Shown here piece by piece: positions 24,414 to 32,760 of a DNA stretch of 64,000 nucleotides. A model generated the notes under the pieces. That model did no database searches. It was not told the origin of the DNA and saw only the letters and a program-made list of their open reading frames with translations. Positions within the stretch are counted from its first letter, which is position 1. Each line of letters starts with the position of its first letter. The position numbers were made by a program, and so were the translations under genes. The DNA comes from Acetobacteraceae bacterium H6797 (GTDB lineage: Bacteria > Pseudomonadota > Alphaproteobacteria > Acetobacterales > Acetobacteraceae), in contig JADFCQ010000001.1 of assembly GCA_015223225.1 (NCBI GenBank), forward strand, positions 186,001-250,000. Direction: 5' to 3'.

Positions 24414-25571
24414 ATGCCGTTGCTTCTCATCGCCTATGCCGCCTTCATCGGCCTGGGCCTGCCCGACCCCCTGCCCGGCGCGCTCTGGCCCGTCTCGCGG
24501 CATAGTTACGGCATGCCGACCGAGGCATTGGGCCTCGTGCTGGCCGCCATCGCGGGCGGCTATGTGCTGGCGAGCCTCGTCGCGGGCCGGGCCATGGAGG
24601 CTTTCGGCACGGGCGGCGTGCTGGCGGGCAGCGTGGCGCTCACCGCCATCGCGGCGCTGGGCCAGGCCATGGCGCCGCCCTGGCCGCTCCTGCTGCTCTG
24701 CGCCGGGCTCGCGGGGCTGGGCGGCGGGGCGGTGGATACGGGGCTCAACATGTTCGCGGCCCGGCATTTCGCCCCGCGCCATCTGAACTGGCTCCATGCC
24801 TGCTGGGGCCTCGGCGCCACGCTGGGCCCGACCATCGCCGCCTTCCTGCTCGCGGAGGGCGCAAGCTGGCAGGCGGGCTATGCCGTGGTGGGCTCCATCC
24901 TCGCCGCCCTCACCATGATCCTCTCGCTCACGCGTCGCCGGTGGGATGACGGACCGTCGGAAGCCTCGGATGGCCCCCGCGTGCCCGCGTTGACCGTGCT
25001 GCGCCAACCCGTGGCGCGGCGACAGATCGGCATCTTCTTCCTCTATTGCGGGGTCGAGGCCGGGGCCGGGCAGTGGTGCGCGACGGTGCTGAACGAGGCC
25101 CAGGGCGCTTCCCCCGCCTTCGCCGGGCTGGCCGCCACGCTCTATTGGGGCTCCATCGGCCTCGGCCGCGTCGGCATGGGGCTGATCGTGGAACGGATTG
25201 GCGCCGACCGGCTGATCCATGCCGGCGCCTGGGCCTCGGCGGGGGCAGCCGCGATCTTCGCGCTCGGGGCGGCGGGCGGGCCCTCGACGCTATGGCTCAG
25301 CCTGCTCGGCCTGGCACTGCTGGCCGTCGCCCTCTCGCCGCTCTTCCCCACGCTGATGTCGCGCACGCCGGCGCGCATCGGCCCCGGCGCGGTGCATGTG
25401 ATCGGCGCGCAATCCGCGGCCGCCACCGTCAGCATCGCCATCGTGCCGGGCGCGCTGGGCCTGGCCGCCGGGCATGTCGGCCCCGCCATCGTGCCCGCGC
25501 TGTTGCTGGCCCTGGCCCTGCTGCTCGCCTGGCAGATCCGCCGCCTGACGGTGACGGCGAAGGGCGCCTAA
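24414..25571 (+). CDS. Major facilitator superfamily transporter
   Basis: 385 aa with about 12 hydrophobic helices and a short, basic central loop (LTRRRWDDGPSEASDG). The first helix AAFIGLGLPDPLPGALWPV and GGAVDTGLNMFAARHF with an early Asn/His pattern are like the FucP/YfkF-type MFS subgroup of sugar or drug exporters. No substrate can be assigned. It is divergent from the acyl-CoA dehydrogenase and overlaps the convergent esterase by 4 bp. Confidence 0.86.
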   Translation: MPLLLIAYAAFIGLGLPDPLPGALWPVSRHSYGMPTEALGLVLAAIAGGYVLASLVAGRAMEAFGTGGVLAGSVALTAIAALGQAMAPPWPLLLLCAGLAGLGGGAVDTGLNMFAARHFAPRHLNWLHACWGLGATLGPTIAAFLLAEGASWQAGYAVVGSILAALTMILSLTRRRWDDGPSEASDGPRVPALTVLRQPVARRQIGIFFLYCGVEAGAGQWCATVLNEAQGASPAFAGLAATLYWGSIGLGRVGMGLIVERIGADRLIHAGAWASAGAAAIFALGAAGGPSTLWLSLLGLALLAVALSPLFPTLMSRTPARIGPGAVHVIGAQSAAATVSIAIVPGALGLAAGHVGPAIVPALLLALALLLAWQIRRLTVTAKGA

Positions 25572-26557
25572 AGCCCCCGCAGGAAGGCCACCGCGCGCGC
25601 CAGGGCGAGGCGGCCGGCCTCGCCATCGAGGTCGAACTGATATTCATGCCCCAGCGGCGGCACATGCCCGCGCGGGTAGAAAAGCGCATCCACCCTCACG
25701 CCCTGGGCGCGCAGGGCTTCGTCCATCAGGACCGATTGCAGCCGCAGCGGATCGTCATTGCCGACGGTGATGAAGCTCGGCGGAAAGGCAGGGGTCAGCG
25801 CGCGAGCGACCGAGGCCAGTTCATAGCCCGGCACGGCCCGCCAGTCGCGCGAGCCGCTATAAGCCCAGTTCATGCTCTTCGCGAACCAGGCGATGACGCC
25901 TTCGCTTTCCTCGTCGAAAGCGTCGAGATCATAGAGGCCGCAGAAGAGCAGCACGCCCTTCAACTGCGCCGGTGCGATGGGCGAGGCGATGCCCAGCGCC
26001 TTCGCATAGCCCGGCGCCGTCACCAGATTGGCGACCTGGGCGGCGATCTGCGCCCCCGCGGAATCCCCGGCCAGGACCAGCCGTGCCGGATCGATGCCGA
26101 GTTCCGCCCCATGCTCGACGAGCCAGGCTAGCGCCTTCGTCACCTGCCGAATGGGCTTCGGATAGGTCGAGCCGGGGGCGATGCTGTAGCCGATATTGAC
26201 CACCGCGAAGCCCTGCCCGGCGAGGATGCGCGTGTAATTCGAGAGATCGTGCCGCGTGCCGGAAACGAAGCCGCCGCCATGCACCCAGAGGACGGTGGGC
26301 GCCTGCGGGTCGAGCGTCTCGGGCCGATAGATGTCGAGCAGCGCCTCCGGGTCGCGCTCGTCGTAGCGCAGCGCCTTCCTGACGATGAGCCCATGGGGCA
26401 CATGCTCCTCCAGCCCAGCCGAGGCATGGGCCGCGCCGAGATGGAAGAGGCCGCGGATGAGGAGGATATTCGGCCAGGGCGTCACATACTGCCCGGTGAG
26501 AAACAGCGCCGCGCCCAGCAGCGCCACGATCGCGAGGCAGCGACGGAAGACTCTCAC
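25568..26557 (-). CDS. Alpha/beta hydrolase (carboxylesterase, HSL/BD-FAE type)
   Basis: 329 aa. An N-terminal membrane anchor or signal (MRVFRRCLAIVALLGAALFL) is followed by the oxyanion motif VLWVHGGGFVSG, the nucleophile elbow GDSAGAQIA, an acid-loop Asp in TVGNDDPLRL and the His in LGHEYQFDL. This is a complete Ser-Asp-His set. It would hydrolyse esters in the periplasm or at the membrane. The substrate is unknown. Confidence 0.87.
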   Translation of the reverse strand: MRVFRRCLAIVALLGAALFLTGQYVTPWPNILLIRGLFHLGAAHASAGLEEHVPHGLIVRKALRYDERDPEALLDIYRPETLDPQAPTVLWVHGGGFVSGTRHDLSNYTRILAGQGFAVVNIGYSIAPGSTYPKPIRQVTKALAWLVEHGAELGIDPARLVLAGDSAGAQIAAQVANLVTAPGYAKALGIASPIAPAQLKGVLLFCGLYDLDAFDEESEGVIAWFAKSMNWAYSGSRDWRAVPGYELASVARALTPAFPPSFITVGNDDPLRLQSVLMDEALRAQGVRVDALFYPRGHVPPLGHEYQFDLDGEAGRLALARAVAFLRGL

Positions 26558-26608
26558 GCGGCGACTCTCTAGCGGCGCCGACGGGTCTCGCAGCCCGTGC
26601 CGGCGGAA

Positions 26609-26627
26609 GGCCGGCGATGCGCCGGCC
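26609..26627. terminator. Short G+C hairpin between esterase and lyase genes
   Basis: GGCCGGCG (26609-26616) pairs with CGCCGGCC (26620-26627) around ATG. No T tract follows on either strand. It could end minus-strand transcription of the lyase gene, whose stop is at 26678, but this is weak. Confidence 0.35.
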
Positions 26628-26677
26628 CTCGATTGATGCGCCCGTTGCCCCGGCTCCGTCCAGCGCGATCTATCGGC

Positions 26678-27529
26678 TCAGCGGGCGAGGAATTCCCGCG
26701 TCCAGCCCTTGTAGAGCGCCTCGCGCGCCAGCCCTTCGGGCATTTCCACAGGCAGCCTGCCGCCCTCGCGCTGCGCCTGCAGTACTTCCATCATCGCCTG
26801 CGCGGCGGCCATGATCGGCAGATGGCCGAAAAGACATATGCGCACACGCAGGGCCGCCAGTTCCTCCAGCGTCATGCCCTGCGGCAGGGTGGAGAGGATA
26901 AGCGGCAGGGTCGTCGCCTCGGAAATGGCCTCGACGGCCTCGCGGTCATAGGAGCCAGCAATGAAGAGCGCGTCCGCCCCCGCCGCCTCATAGGCGCGAA
27001 GCCGCGTGACGGCCTCTTCCAGCCCCAGGATCTCGACGGCGCTGGTGCGCGCGATGATAACGAGGCCCGGATCGATCCGGGCCGAGAGGGCCGCGCGGAT
27101 CTTGCCCACGCCCTCGCCCCGGCTGATGAGCCGCGGCGTCGCGACGCCATAGGGCAGCGGCAGGTCGGTATCCTCGATGGTGAGCCCCGCGACGCCCGCC
27201 TGTTCCAGTTCCTCCACCGTGCGGCGCACGTTGAGCGCATTGCCATAGCCATGATCCGCATCGACCAGGAGCGGCGGCGCGCCGGCGCGGCAGATGCGCC
27301 GTGCCTGCTCGGCCAGCTCGCTGAGCGTCAGCAGGATGAGATCGGGGGCGCCGAGCACCGTCAGGGAGGCGGTGGAACCGGCGAGGATGGCCAGTTCGAA
27401 ACCCAGGTCGGTGGCGATACGCGCCGCGAGCGGATCGTGCACCGAGGCGGGGCGCAGGCATGCTTCGCTGGCCAGAAGATCGCGCAGGGCGGCGCGGCGC
27501 GCCTGGGCGCTCTCCGGAGGCAGGGTCAT
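26678..27529 (-). CDS. Isocitrate lyase/PEP mutase superfamily, oxaloacetate decarboxylase (PA4872-like)
   Basis: 283 aa. It matches the Pseudomonas PA4872-type enzyme that decarboxylates oxaloacetate to pyruvate: RPASVHDPLAARIATDLGFE, AILAGSTASLTVLGAPDLIL, VDADHGYGNALNVRRTVEEL and IARTSAVEILGLEEA. The Mg-binding Asp residues in LLVDADHGYG are kept. The KKCGH loop of isocitrate lyase is absent, as expected for this branch. Cytoplasmic. It stands alone, with strong hairpins upstream. Confidence 0.83.
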   Translation of the reverse strand: MTLPPESAQARRAALRDLLASEACLRPASVHDPLAARIATDLGFELAILAGSTASLTVLGAPDLILLTLSELAEQARRICRAGAPPLLVDADHGYGNALNVRRTVEELEQAGVAGLTIEDTDLPLPYGVATPRLISRGEGVGKIRAALSARIDPGLVIIARTSAVEILGLEEAVTRLRAYEAAGADALFIAGSYDREAVEAISEATTLPLILSTLPQGMTLEELAALRVRICLFGHLPIMAAAQAMMEVLQAQREGGRLPVEMPEGLAREALYKGWTREFLAR

Positions 27530-27575
27530 TCGCGGTTCTTCCTTCGGTCGTCGTCATTCGGGCGGCGGTCGTCAT

Positions 27576-27623
27576 GCGGGCCTTCCCCGCCCGGGGGGAA
27601 GGCCCGCCTCGCATCCCGCGAGG
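27576..27623. other. Tandem perfect hairpins upstream of the lyase gene
   Basis: A 13-bp perfect stem (27576-27588 with 27595-27607, 6-nt loop) is followed directly by a 6-bp stem CCTCGC/GCGAGG (27607-27612 with 27618-27623). They sit between the divergent side of the lyase gene (start 27529) and the 3' end of the lipoprotein gene (stop 27760). They could terminate minus-strand transcription arriving from the lipoprotein gene. No T tract is present. Confidence 0.5.
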
Positions 27624-27759
27624 GATAGCGGCATGTCAGGATTTCTCAACCCGAACGCCGCGCTGCCTCGACGGGTTGCGACACTGTCATACGATATCGG
27701 CGCAAGCGCCACCGAAGCCGACCGGCAACCGAAGGGAAGGCCCCGCCTCTATGCCCGAG

Positions 27760-28293
27760 TCAGCGCCCCACGGGTTCCATCCGGACCACCGTATCGGCCG
27801 GCGGCGGGGGCGGTGGCTGGATGACGGGCGCAGGCGGCTGGTAATAGGCGGAGGAACGGCCGCGCGTTTCGTCGTTCAGCGGGATCATGCTCGGCTGCGG
27901 GCGGCGCATACAGCCGCGGACGATCGGGGCGCAGACGGCGTCCTCGCCATTCGGCGCGTCGTTATTGCCGCTGTAGAAGAGGCTCGCCACCCTGCCATCC
28001 TGCACCCGGAAGGTGGCGTTGCAGTTGGAGCCGCTGCCGCCGAGCGTATAGCCGCCGCCGACGATGGGCAGGCTCACGTCGATGCCGCCGCTGGCATCGG
28101 ATTTGTAGTTGTAGGTCAGGATCTGGGTATGCTCGTCGATCCGGCTGACCTTGTCGGGCACGCCGGCGCAGGATTGCAGCTCGACCAGGCTCATGCCCTC
28201 CATATTGATCTGCGCCTGATGGGCGAGGCGGGAATCCGAGTAACCGCAGCCGGTGAGCGCGAAGAGCGCGACGAATAAGGGGGATGACCGCAT
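27760..28293 (-). CDS. Lipoprotein of unknown function
   Basis: 177 aa. Signal and lipobox: MRSSPLFVALFALTGC, so Cys16 would be lipidated. The mature part holds four further Cys (QSCAGVP, GSNCNATF, AVCAPIVRGC) and ends in a Pro-rich tail (PPAPVIQPPPPPPA). The central part (MEGMSLVELQSCAGVPDKVS ... TYNYKSD) is like a SmpA/OmlA-type small fold. AGGAGG precedes the ATG at 28293. No function is recognised. Confidence 0.75.
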   Translation of the reverse strand: MRSSPLFVALFALTGCGYSDSRLAHQAQINMEGMSLVELQSCAGVPDKVSRIDEHTQILTYNYKSDASGGIDVSLPIVGGGYTLGGSGSNCNATFRVQDGRVASLFYSGNNDAPNGEDAVCAPIVRGCMRRPQPSMIPLNDETRGRSSAYYQPPAPVIQPPPPPPADTVVRMEPVGR

Positions 28294-28441
28294 CGAGCCT
28301 CCTGTGACGGTGATCATCCGCCCATGGTGAGGAAGCCGCGCCGATGCCGGAACCCGCGCTCACGCCCTTCTGAGGCCCGGCTGGCGGGCCGGACCTGGCC
28401 GTTGCATCATCGCCTGCCCAAGAATCCCCGGATATCCGCCG

Positions 28442-29368
28442 ATGGCCGACCTCGCGAATCTCGATCTCAATCTTCTGCGGGTTTTCGACGCCATCGCGCG
28501 GGAGCGGCATGTGACACGGGCGGCGCGGCTGCTGAACCTCTCCCAACCCGCCGTCTCCAACGCCCTGGCCCGGCTCCGCACCGCGCTCGGCGACGAGCTT
28601 TTCCTCCGCCGCCCGGGCGGGGTGGAGCCCACGGAACTCGCCCTATCGCTCATCGAACCCGTGGCCGAGGTGCTGGACCGGCTGCGCGCCACCCTCGCCG
28701 CCCATGCGCCTTTCGACCCCACGAGCGCCGAGCGCATCTTCAGCCTGGCGCTCTCGGAATATGCCGAGACGGTGCTGGCCCCGCCCCTGCTCTCGCGCCT
28801 CGTGAAGGAGGCACCGGGCTGCATGCTCGCCGTCCGCCACGCGGACCGGACCAATGTGCAGGAACTGCTGGCGAGCAATCAGTCGGAAATGGCCGTCGGC
28901 ATGTTCGACGAGCCGCCCTCGCTCTACACGCGCGTGCGGCTGCTGCCCGAAGCCTTCCTCACCATCCTCCGCCCAGGCCATCCCCTGGCCGAGGGCGAGA
29001 TGACGCTGGAGCGCTTCACGGCCTATCCGCACCTGCTCCATTCGGCCAATGGCTCGCGCGACGGCGCGCTGGACGTGCCCCTGCAACAGGCTGGCTTCCC
29101 CCGGCGGCTCGGCGCCGTGGTGGCGCATCTTTCGGCCGTGCCCGGCATCCTGATGGGCACGGATATGATCATGACCATCTCCGCCCGCCTCGCCATGCAG
29201 CTGGCCGAGGCGCATGGGCTGGTCGTGCGCCCCTGCCCGGTCGAGATGCGGCATCTGCGCCTCTCGCTGGTCTTCCACCGGCGCTTCGAGGCCGACCAGG
29301 GCCATGCCTGGCTCCGCCGCACGCTGCTCGCCGTCGCCCGCGACATCGGGCCGCACCCGCAGGCCTAG
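28442..29368 (+). CDS. LysR family transcriptional regulator
   Basis: 308 aa. The helix-turn-helix lies at residues 8-60 (LDLNLLRVFDAIARERHVTR, then LNLSQPAVSNALARLRTALG); a periplasmic-binding-like effector domain follows. The sequence is of the NodD/NahR/LeuO branch (FLRRPGGVEPTELA). No typical divergent target lies upstream: the lipoprotein gene, 148 bp away, is the only divergent gene. The inducer is unknown. Confidence 0.88.
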   Translation: MADLANLDLNLLRVFDAIARERHVTRAARLLNLSQPAVSNALARLRTALGDELFLRRPGGVEPTELALSLIEPVAEVLDRLRATLAAHAPFDPTSAERIFSLALSEYAETVLAPPLLSRLVKEAPGCMLAVRHADRTNVQELLASNQSEMAVGMFDEPPSLYTRVRLLPEAFLTILRPGHPLAEGEMTLERFTAYPHLLHSANGSRDGALDVPLQQAGFPRRLGAVVAHLSAVPGILMGTDMIMTISARLAMQLAEAHGLVVRPCPVEMRHLRLSLVFHRRFEADQGHAWLRRTLLAVARDIGPHPQA

Positions 29369-29401
29369 GGCGATCGGCAGGCAGCGCCCCAGACCGAAGC
29401 C

Positions 29402-29863
29402 CTAAGCGCCCGGCCCCACCACCTCGCGCATGGAGACGATGGTGCGGAAGCTGCGCAGATTGGCGTCATCGAGCAGCACTTCGCGCGAGAAAGCCTCGTA
29501 GGCCCCCATATCGGCGACCCGCAGTTCGAGCACGAAATCGGCCTCCCCCGTCACATACCAAGCGCGCTTCACCTCCGGCCGCTCGCGCAGCTTCCGCACG
29601 AAGGCATCGAGCCGCGCCGTGCCCTCCCGCTCCAGCGAGACCAGGACGAGAATGGTCAGCGGCGTGCCGAGCACGGCCGGATCGACCACGGCGACATCGG
29701 CGACCACCACCTTCTCCCGCCGCAGACGGCGAAGGCGGCGCAGGACGGCGCTTTCCGACAGGCCGAGCTTCTCCGCCAGCACACGCGCGGGCGTCTGGTT
29801 GTCGCGCTGGATCTCGGCCAGCAGCGCATGATCGGCGGCATCGAGGGTGACGGATTTCGGCAT
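29402..29863 (-). CDS. Lrp/AsnC family transcriptional regulator
   Basis: 153 aa. The N-terminal HTH contains VTLDAADHALLAEIQRDNQT, LAEKLGLSESAVLRRLRRL; the C-terminal RAM effector domain contains LTILVLVSLEREGTARL and AWYVTGEADFVLELRVADM. It is divergent (84 bp) from a PLP-dependent ammonia-lyase-like gene and probably responds to its amino-acid substrate, in the usual Lrp local-regulator fashion. Confidence 0.9.
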   Translation of the reverse strand: MPKSVTLDAADHALLAEIQRDNQTPARVLAEKLGLSESAVLRRLRRLRREKVVVADVAVVDPAVLGTPLTILVLVSLEREGTARLDAFVRKLRERPEVKRAWYVTGEADFVLELRVADMGAYEAFSREVLLDDANLRSFRTIVSMREVVGPGA

Positions 29864-29947
29864 CCAATTGGCCTATTTCGGCGAAAACAGGCGCAAGAAA
29901 GCATGAATGAGGCGCCATTCGCCAGGGCCGGACGGCAGAATGGGCCC

Positions 29948-31000
29948 ATGACGACGCCCCTCCAGGAAAGCCCGGCCGCCATCGCGGCCACGCTGCTCCC
30001 GCTCTCGCCCGATTACGCGCCCACTCCGCTGCTGGACCTGCCGCGCCTCGCCGCGAGGCTGGGCGTGGCCCAGGTCCTGGCCAAGGACGAGGGGCGGCGC
30101 ATGGGCCGTAGCTTCAAATCCCTCGGCGGCACCTATGCCGGGCTACGCGCGCTCTCGCGCTGGGCGGGGATGGAGATCCCGGCGCTGATCGCCGAGCGCC
30201 CCGCCGGCTTGCCGCCCCTGATCTGCGCGAGCGACGGCAATCACGGGCTCGCCGTGGCCGCGGCGGCGCGTTTCGCGGGCGGGCCGGCGAGGGTCTATCT
30301 GCATCACCGCGTGCCGGAGAGCCGGGCGCAGCGCATCGCCGCCCTTGGCGCCGAAATCGTCTGGATCACCGGCACCTATGACGACACGGTCGATGCCGCC
30401 GCCATGGCCGCCCGTCGCGGCGAGGGCCTGCTGATCGCCGATACGGCGCTGGAGCCGGAAGACCCCGTCGTGAACGACGTGATGGCGGGCTATGGCGTGA
30501 TCGCCCATGAGGCGCGGGCCCAGGCCGAGGCGGCGGGCCACCCGGCGCCCACCCATCTGGTGATCCATAGCGGCGTGGGCGGCTTGGCCGCCGCCATGGC
30601 AGCCGGCGTCGCGGATTGGCTCGCGGCGCCCGCCGCGATCATCGTCGCCGATCCGGCCGAGGCGCCCAGCGTCGATGCCGCGCTGAAGGAAGGCCGGCCG
30701 GTCAGGGTGCAGGGCGCGCTGGAGACGGCAGCCGAGATGCTCGCCTGCGGTGAGGCGAGCGGCCCGGCGCTGGCCGTGCTGATGGCCCACGGCGCCAAGG
30801 CGGTGCTGGTGCCGGAAGCGGCCTTCGAGGCGGCCCCACAGGCCCTGCTCGACGCGGGCGGCCCGGCCAGCACCCCCTCCGGCACGGCGGGCCTCGCCGG
30901 AGCCCTGCATCTGGCGGCCCAGGGCGCGCTGCCACCCGAGGCGCGGCTACTGCTGGTGATCAGCGAAGCGGCACTTCCAACGCTCAGTCCGAACAAATAA
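29948..31000 (+). CDS. PLP-dependent enzyme, diaminopropionate ammonia-lyase-like
   Basis: 350 aa fold-type II PLP protein. The Schiff-base Lys57 sits in GRSFKSLGGTYAGLRALS, the phosphate/Asn loop in ICASDGNHGLAVAAAARF, and a glycine-rich segment in VIHSGVGGLAAAMAAGV. The pattern is nearest to 2,3-diaminopropionate ammonia-lyase and threonine-synthase relatives, which deaminate amino acids to 2-oxo acids. The ATG at 29948 was chosen; an in-frame ATG at 29903 would add 15 residues. Divergent from an Lrp-type regulator. Confidence 0.78.
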   Translation: MTTPLQESPAAIAATLLPLSPDYAPTPLLDLPRLAARLGVAQVLAKDEGRRMGRSFKSLGGTYAGLRALSRWAGMEIPALIAERPAGLPPLICASDGNHGLAVAAAARFAGGPARVYLHHRVPESRAQRIAALGAEIVWITGTYDDTVDAAAMAARRGEGLLIADTALEPEDPVVNDVMAGYGVIAHEARAQAEAAGHPAPTHLVIHSGVGGLAAAMAAGVADWLAAPAAIIVADPAEAPSVDAALKEGRPVRVQGALETAAEMLACGEASGPALAVLMAHGAKAVLVPEAAFEAAPQALLDAGGPASTPSGTAGLAGALHLAAQGALPPEARLLLVISEAALPTLSPNK

Positions 31001-31067
31001 GCAGTAAAACGGTACCATAAAGCATCCCCATACCGAGCAACGGCCGAGGATCGCTCAAGAATAACCA

Positions 31068-31099
31068 GAAACTTCTTCCACTTGTCGGCGTTCTATAAT
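31068..31099 (+). promoter_or_regulatory. Candidate promoter of the PRC-barrel gene
   Basis: GAAAC (31068-31072), 16 bp, then CGTTCT (31089-31094) fits the EcfG-type stress pattern GGAAC-N16-CGTT with one mismatch; a TATAAT (31094-31099) overlaps it. The region is A+T-rich compared with the surroundings. The csbD gene has a similar element. The ribosome binding site AGGAGGA follows just before the ATG at 31123. Confidence 0.45.
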
Positions 31100-31122
31100 T
31101 CCAAGCAAGAGGAGGAAGTACC

Positions 31123-31506
31123 ATGGCTCCGGACGGAAACGTCGCCCGCAAGGAAACCACGTCCCTCATTTCTTCCGATAAGGTGGAAGGGACTTCGGTT
31201 TACGATCCGGCGGGCAATAAGCTCGGCTCTATTCATAGTGTCATGATCGGGAAGATGGACGGCAAGGTCGCCTATGCCGTTCTGTCCTTCGGCGGCTTCC
31301 TCGGCATGGGCACCGATCACTACCCGATCCCCTGGGAGCGCCTGCGCTACGATACGCGGCTGGACGGCTATGTGACGGACCTGTCCAAGGCCCAGCTCGA
31401 AGGCGCGCCGAAATACACCGCGACCGAAGCCTGGACCACGGATGACCGCCGCTGGGCGACCGATGTGGACGGCTATTACGCCGGCCCGCGCTTCCCCGCG
31501 CTCTGA
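31123..31506 (+). CDS. PRC-barrel domain protein
   Basis: 127 aa, soluble. The PRC-barrel is in ISSDKVEGTSVYDPAGNKLG, SIHSVMIGKMDGKVAYAVL, GGFLGMGTDHYPIPWERLRY. These small proteins are often induced under stress or desiccation in soil alphaproteobacteria; the biochemical role is unknown. It is monocistronic, with its own promoter candidate and a strong terminator. Confidence 0.9.
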   Translation: MAPDGNVARKETTSLISSDKVEGTSVYDPAGNKLGSIHSVMIGKMDGKVAYAVLSFGGFLGMGTDHYPIPWERLRYDTRLDGYVTDLSKAQLEGAPKYTATEAWTTDDRRWATDVDGYYAGPRFPAL

Positions 31507-31533
31507 GGCTAAGAAGCGTCAAAGAATAGCGAA

Positions 31534-31563
31534 GGCGGCGGTTCCGGAAGGACCGCCGCCTTT
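31534..31563 (+). terminator. Intrinsic terminator after PRC-barrel gene
   Basis: GGCGGCGGT (31534-31542) pairs with ACCGCCGCC (31552-31560); the stem extends inward by TCC/GGA. TTTCT follows directly. Confidence 0.85.
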
Positions 31564-31781
31564 CTCATGCCTGGCGTGCCGCGCGGGGCGATGACGCGCC
31601 CCATGTCTCGGCCATAGCAGCATTGGAAAAGTTACGGGCCGGGCGGTTCGGGGCATTCATGCCAGCGAACCCCTTCACTCGTGGTTTCCATCCAGCTTTT
31701 CCTCCGGCACCGGCTGGAGTGGTGGCATATTTCGACGTCGCGGATGGCGCGAATGCCGATGAAAGCCGAAGGAGGAACGCG

Positions 31782-32105
31782 ATGTCCACCAGCGAAGATC
31801 TTCGTCGCCTCGCCTTGTCTCTGGAAGGAACAGTGGAGGCACCGCATTTCGATCGCATGGCGTTCAAGACCCGCCGTATCTACGTGACCCTTGCCAGCGA
31901 CGGCCGCACGGCGAATTTCAAGTTCACGCCCGAGCAGCAGGCATTCAAATGCATGATGGCGCCGGAGATTTTCTCGCCCGTGCCCAATGGCTGGGGCAAA
32001 CGCGGCGCGACCACGGCGCAACTCGCCCGGCTAACGGAACCGGAACTCGAGGATGCGCTGCGGATAGCGTGGGCAAATGCCAGTCAGAAACGGGCGCCCA
32101 AATAG
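31782..32105 (+). CDS. MmcQ/YjbR family protein
   Basis: 107 aa. MSTSEDLRRLALSLEGTVEA, then HFDRMAFKTRRIYVTLASDG and PVPNGWGKRGATTAQL match the MmcQ/YjbR CyaY-like fold, sometimes called DNA-binding. GGAGGA before the ATG at 31782 sets the start. Function in the cell is not established. A GCGGCGA/TCGCCGC hairpin lies downstream at 32129-32147, without a T tract. Confidence 0.85.
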   Translation: MSTSEDLRRLALSLEGTVEAPHFDRMAFKTRRIYVTLASDGRTANFKFTPEQQAFKCMMAPEIFSPVPNGWGKRGATTAQLARLTEPELEDALRIAWANASQKRAPK

Positions 32106-32180
32106 CCGCCTCGCGGAGAGGGGCTGCAGCGGCGACCGGATCGCCGCGGTGCCGGGCATTCGGCCCCGATAAAAGGGAAA

Positions 32181-32257
32181 TGGCGCACCCGGAGGGAGTC
32201 GAACCCCCGACCCGCGGATTAGAAGGCCGCCGCTCTATCCAACTGAGCTACGGGTGC
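32181..32257 (-). tRNA. tRNA-Arg (TCT)
   Basis: The cloverleaf is complete: acceptor GCACCCG/CGGGTGC, D arm GCTC...GAGC, anticodon loop CTTCTAA (anticodon TCT), T arm GGGGG-TTCGACT-CCCTC. CCA is encoded (32183-32181). It reads the rare AGA/AGG codons. Confidence 0.96.
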
Positions 32258-32286
32258 TGGCGCCCGGCCCTGCGGCCGGGAGCAAT

Positions 32287-32604
32287 TCAATGTGTCCAGT
32301 TATCCGGCCGGCCGTAGCGGAAGTTCTCCGCGTAGGATTTCGGCTTCATCGGCGCGCGCGGCACCGGGTTCTCCACTTCATAGGCGTGGCCCTGCGATTC
32401 GGCCCAGGCGATCGCCTCCTCCTTGGTATCGAAGGAGAGGCGAAGCTGCGTCGGCGTATCGCCCGACCCCGACCAGCCCGTCAGCGGATCGACCCGCTTG
32501 GCTTCATTGGCCAGGAATTCCACGGCCCAGGACCGGCTCTTGGCCTTGCCGGACTGCATGGCAGACTTGGGCGGCACGAAGATGCGAACGACACGCTGGG
32601 TCAT
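32287..32604 (-). CDS. NADH dehydrogenase accessory subunit, NDUFS4-like (ETC complex I subunit)
   Basis: 105 aa. RIFVPPKSAMQSGKAKSRSW and WAESQGHAYEVENP, then SYAENFRYGRPDNWTH are the signature of the 18-kDa NDUFS4 subunit found in mitochondria and alphaproteobacteria, absent from most other bacteria. It sits on the matrix/cytoplasmic arm of complex I near the NADH site and stabilises assembly. Encoded alone between tRNA-Arg and tRNA-Pro. Confidence 0.93.
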   Translation of the reverse strand: MTQRVVRIFVPPKSAMQSGKAKSRSWAVEFLANEAKRVDPLTGWSGSGDTPTQLRLSFDTKEEAIAWAESQGHAYEVENPVPRAPMKPKSYAENFRYGRPDNWTH

Positions 32605-32629
32605 GACCGGCTCGGTTCCTCACAAGATA

Positions 32630-32703
32630 TCGGGGCGGCGGGACTCGAACCCACGACCTCCTGTACCCAAAACAGGCGCGCTACCAGGCTGCGCCACGCC
32701 CCG
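32630..32703 (-). tRNA. tRNA-Pro (TGG)
   Basis: Acceptor CGGGGCG/CGCCCCG, D arm GCGC-AGCCTGGTA-GCGC, anticodon stem CCTGT/ACAGG with loop TTTGGGT (anticodon TGG), T arm GTGGG-TTCGAGT-CCCGC. The discriminator is A; CCA is not encoded. Confidence 0.95.
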
Positions 32704-32760
32704 TCGGGGCGGAACCTATGGGCAGGGCGCGCCGAGGGCAAGCCTCAGCATGCCCCTGCC

